Source: Owenia fusiformis
Lineage: Eukaryota; Annelida; Polychaeta; Sabellida; Oweniidae
DNA: 64,000 bases
Assembly (NCBI GenBank): GCA_903813345.2
Contig: CAIIXF020000007.1
Location: forward strand, 23,297,564-23,361,563
Reading direction: 5' to 3'
The notes beneath the pieces are model-generated. The model was not told the DNA's origin. It saw only the letters and a list, made by a program, of their open reading frames with translations, and made no database searches. The position numbers and the translations under genes were made by a program. Shown here in pieces: positions 60,863 to 64,000 of the stretch (position 1 is the first letter of the stretch; each line of letters opens with the position of its first letter).

Positions 60863-61544
60863 ATGAAGAAATTGCCTCTGCTTGTTTTTCTGGTCTTGAC
60901 GATGATCAGCGGCACAACAGCTGCGGGAAACGGTACTTCGGCAAAAAAGGTGAGAGATGTACACATTACATAACATATAAAAATCCCAGTCTCTTCTTTA
61001 TATGTATTGCTGTGTATTTTGGTTTTAGCTCTCAACTGACCAGGTTACATTTTAGTGTACGCGTTAATTGATAAAAAAACTCGTCCATCAGCATTATCGT
61101 AAATCTGCCATCCTTGAAAAGAGAGCAAAACCAATATGTTAAACAATATCAACCAGGTAATTTTATTTCAGAAGCTAATTGTACATATGCTGATTCTGCT
61201 CAAAGAGAACAAATCACCAGGATATTTTTGAGACAAGTGTTTTTAAATTATTTGAAGGGCGTGGATGATATATCCCTTTAAATATTAGTGTGAAAAACAA
61301 GTTCTACCTGTTTCTCCGATTGAAAAATAGGTAGTTAAACACCTTTATCACTTGTCCATCCTTCTATTTATAAATGGACAATTAGGGTTGACACATAGGT
61401 TCGTTAAGTATTGACACCTTTTAGTTGTCAAAGAGTATCAAAGGTGTGAGTTCAAGTCACATTGTAAAGACGGTCTCGGAGAACACAACTCCAACGTCGA
61501 TCCCAGTTCCAACTTGTTCAAAATTAAAACGTTCGCGTTTGTGA
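60863..61544 (+). CDS. Small secreted protein: signal-peptide exon plus possible second exon
   Basis: Exon 1 (60863-60949) encodes MKKLPLLVFLVLTMISGTTA followed by AGNGTSAKK, a classic signal peptide with a likely cleavage site after TTA, and ends at a good donor (AAAAAG|GTGAGA, phase 0). A small upstream frame (ATGAGATTATGA) overlaps the start. A possible second exon, 61425-61544 (acceptor ccttttag), continues in phase 0 with LSKSIKGVSSSHIVK to a stop, for a 68-residue product. Exon 1 is well supported; exon 2 is a weak guess, since another frame of the same stretch is also open. No family is recognised. Confidence 0.45.
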
Positions 61545-63652
61545 TTGGTTTTTGATCACGTGGTGTGTTTTGTTGAGCTAATTAGAATCATCGTTTAGGT
61601 TTGATATCTTGGAAGTGAGTCCACATTTCCTGTAAATGCAATCTCAGGTTGGGATTAAGACGCATGAAGTCCAAGATGCACGTTGAGTATGATAATGCTT
61701 CATCCCATCCTCGTAACTGATTGTCGACCCGATCTGCAGAACCTCAACTAGCTATTGGTTTGCGGTTATGCGATTTTGTGACCCATCATTAATTGAATAA
61801 GCCGCACTTATCCGTGTTTTTAATTAATTTTTAAGCCCGGTTCATAAGAAATAATGACTATGGTTCATATTTAGCAGTTTGGTAATGATACGCACATTCA
61901 CATTACATTTATAGTCATAAAATGTGATACTTTGCATGAATATTGAAATGAACATAAAGAAGGTAGATGTAGATTTAATTAACAAGGTGTATGCGAATCT
62001 TTTCAGGCCTAAACCGGTAGGTCGATGTTCACGTCTAGCGTCCAATTTACATGATTTTTAACTAAATGTATTTCAAATGCTCAACGACACAGGAGTTTGA
62101 CTGTAGCAATTAAGTAGTTCCTCGTTCATCAAACAAAGCTGTGGTTCATCCAACATATTAAGAGATCTCAGTTTGGAACAGAGGGACCTGGCTTAAGTTA
62201 GAATCATATTTAATATCAACCACCGTATTCAATTCTTCGAATACAATTATTTTGACAGCTCCAATTAAAGTATTCGCAGTGTTCTTTTCCGGAAGCTTGA
62301 CAGCATTGTTAGATCAAGAATATTCCATGTCATTTAATATACAACAAGGAAAACAGGTTGTCAAATTACGTGAGATATGGCTTCATATAAATTCACATAT
62401 TAAAAACAAGGTATTTTTATGATGTCTCCTGAATACGTGTTCATAAGAGGAAACAAAAGAAACTACGAATAGGTTAAACGGACACAGCGACAGCAGTTTT
62501 GAAGTATGACTTTCTAATGTCCTTTTTGCACCGACGCAGTTTGTTCTGTGAAGGATTGTCAATGAGTGGCTTTGCTGATAGTTGTTCCACGCCAATCATA
62601 GCAAGATCGAGTTCCACTATGTACACATCAGTTGATGTCTACAGGAATTCAACATTAAAACACCATTGGAATTAATAAGAGACCCAGCAAATAACATATC
62701 TATGTGATCTGACTTAAATGGCAGATAATTCAGTTAATGCATTAATGAAACATCAAGCGAACTTCAGCTATCTCCACCGTATAGCCCCACACAGAAACAA
62801 GGTATTCATAATCACATGTTCAGGATGAGCCTCAGAAATTTCAATATATGTTCTAATTCATGGGCGTAGCAAGCTTCCAGTCAGGGGGGTGCTATCTCCA
62901 AAAAATCAGTTTTCAGTCTGGGGGTGCATGCGATCGTGGCAAAACGAGCCAAAACTCGAGTTGTATTGAATTTTACAAAAGTCGATGTAACTTCCTTCAA
63001 CATTGAGCTAGAATCTTCAAATAAAAAGCATTCTAAAGCTATTTTTCTTCTATCCAGTGGTTTTATTTATTTATTAATAAAACTATGTAGGGATGTTTTA
63101 GATAAGACCTGGAGGGCTAGGGTATATGCTGTTAATCTGTACGACTGTTGATTGTAGGGCTTTGAACAATAGAACCATCACTGGTGATCCACTCGATTAC
63201 ACTGGTTACCGAAACGGTTCGTTTTGGTAACAAAATGTCGGAACGTCGAAGGTACGATTTTTCTTTATTTCACGCGTTGTAGGCAGAATCCCCACGACGT
63301 TTTTCTCACAAACGTATATCAGTATCATATATTTTGGAAAATGTACATATTTGCGAAAAAATAGCTCAGAAGACAACAGAATCGTCGATTTGATTCCTCA
63401 CTTAAGTTACATAAACGGTTTGGGTTAAAAGTGTAGATCTCAACTGTCTTTCGAAATACAATATGAATATAATCTTAGTTCCATGAACTAAGATTGTGGA
63501 CTGTAGGACGGTGTAATGCAGGGCAATTAGTTTGTTGGATTGTGGACTCTAGTAGTGCTGTACACTGTAGGAGCCTATAGGAAGGACATTGATCTGTAGA
63601 GATGTGAAAAAGTTATCCGATAGTTTGGTAAACCAAATCCGAGAATGAATAG
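61545..63652. other. Intergenic, no gene seen
   Basis: No supported exon. A hairpin gttaccgaaacg/cgttttggtaac lies at about 63204-63231. Around 62862-62930, atgggcgtagcaagc and gggggtgc recur in a pattern often seen in invertebrate repeats. Confidence 0.3.
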
Positions 63653-64000
63653 AAACAGCAATTTATAAAAATGCATAGACCCTGGTTGACTTCTGGCATC
63701 TTAACTTCTGCCAAAACTAAGAATAAGCTATATACCAAATATTTGAAAAATCCCTGTTGCAAAACAGGAAAAGCTTACAAGTCCTTCAACCATAAACTTA
63801 AGCACATAATTAAATACTCAAAACGTACATATTATCAAAATAAGTTTGCCGAAGTAAGTGGTAACATTAAAAAGTCTTGGTCTATCATTAATGAACTACT
63901 TGGAAAAAACAAAAGAGCTGCATTGCCATCTAAATTCACTATAAATGGAAAGGAAACAACAGATCATGAAATCATTTCTAATGGATTTAATAATTTTTTT
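63653..64000 (+). mobile_element. LINE-type retrotransposon fragment, runs off window
   Basis: An open frame continues to the window end. HRPWLTSGIL, NKLYTKYLKNP, YKSFNHKLKHIIKYSK, TYYQNKF, SWSIINELLGK and ALPSKFTINGKETTD follow the order typical of the linker between endonuclease and reverse transcriptase in non-LTR retrotransposons. An in-frame stop just upstream (about 63650) and the lack of endonuclease indicate a 5'-truncated or broken copy. The reverse transcriptase itself would lie beyond 64000. Confidence 0.75.

Overview
The window is AT-rich genomic DNA of a metazoan, most likely a marine invertebrate. Genes are split by GT-AG introns, most of them in phase 1. The gene families (Ly6/uPAR, VWC-type, CAP, SPSB-like SPRY) are animal extracellular or signalling families, and the introns and spacers are full of Tc1/mariner relics, MITEs, foldback elements and a LINE. 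No bacterial features are present. The exact phylum cannot be read from the sequence; a lophotrochozoan is a guess. Exon models below were built by hand from splice sites, reading phase and cysteine patterns.

Four well-supported genes lie on the minus strand. From high to low coordinates they are: (1) 43851-37675, a 590-residue single-pass membrane protein with an SPSB-like SPRY domain and a Tyr-rich disordered tail; (2) 33952-31045, a secreted protein with about 14 six-cysteine VWC/pacifastin-like repeats, whose last exon is not certain; (3) 28750-13594, a complete 17-exon gene for a 650-residue surface protein with a signal peptide, 13 furin-like cysteine-rich modules (one per exon), a Ly6/uPAR (LU) domain and a hydrophobic GPI-type tail; (4) 8975-5135, a secreted sushi-like plus CAP protein whose 3' end is not seen. 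A weaker candidate is a small multi-exon membrane protein at 48160-47289. On the plus strand, a signal-peptide exon starts at 60863.

Mobile DNA fills much of the rest. A 6.9-kb element with 1.3-kb terminal inverted repeats carrying tRNA-like segments (19900-26791) sits inside intron 5 of gene 3 and contains further MITEs. Two 1.06-kb mariner relics lie in introns of genes 3 and 1. A broken Tc1 transposon lies between genes 1 and 2, and MITEs with the same end sequence are at 2965, 8112 and 29813. Other repeats are a 1.26-kb tandem duplication at the left edge, two back-to-back TIR elements (10413-11746), a 170-bp tandem repeat, two near-palindromic foldbacks (46151-47219) and a 62-bp minisatellite of 14 copies (55078-55942). 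A LINE fragment runs off the right edge.

The minus-strand genes share a secretory or membrane destination and modular cysteine-rich domains joined by phase-1 introns, the usual signature of exon shuffling. Their functions are inferred from domains only. A role in surface recognition, extracellular matrix or immunity is possible but not shown.
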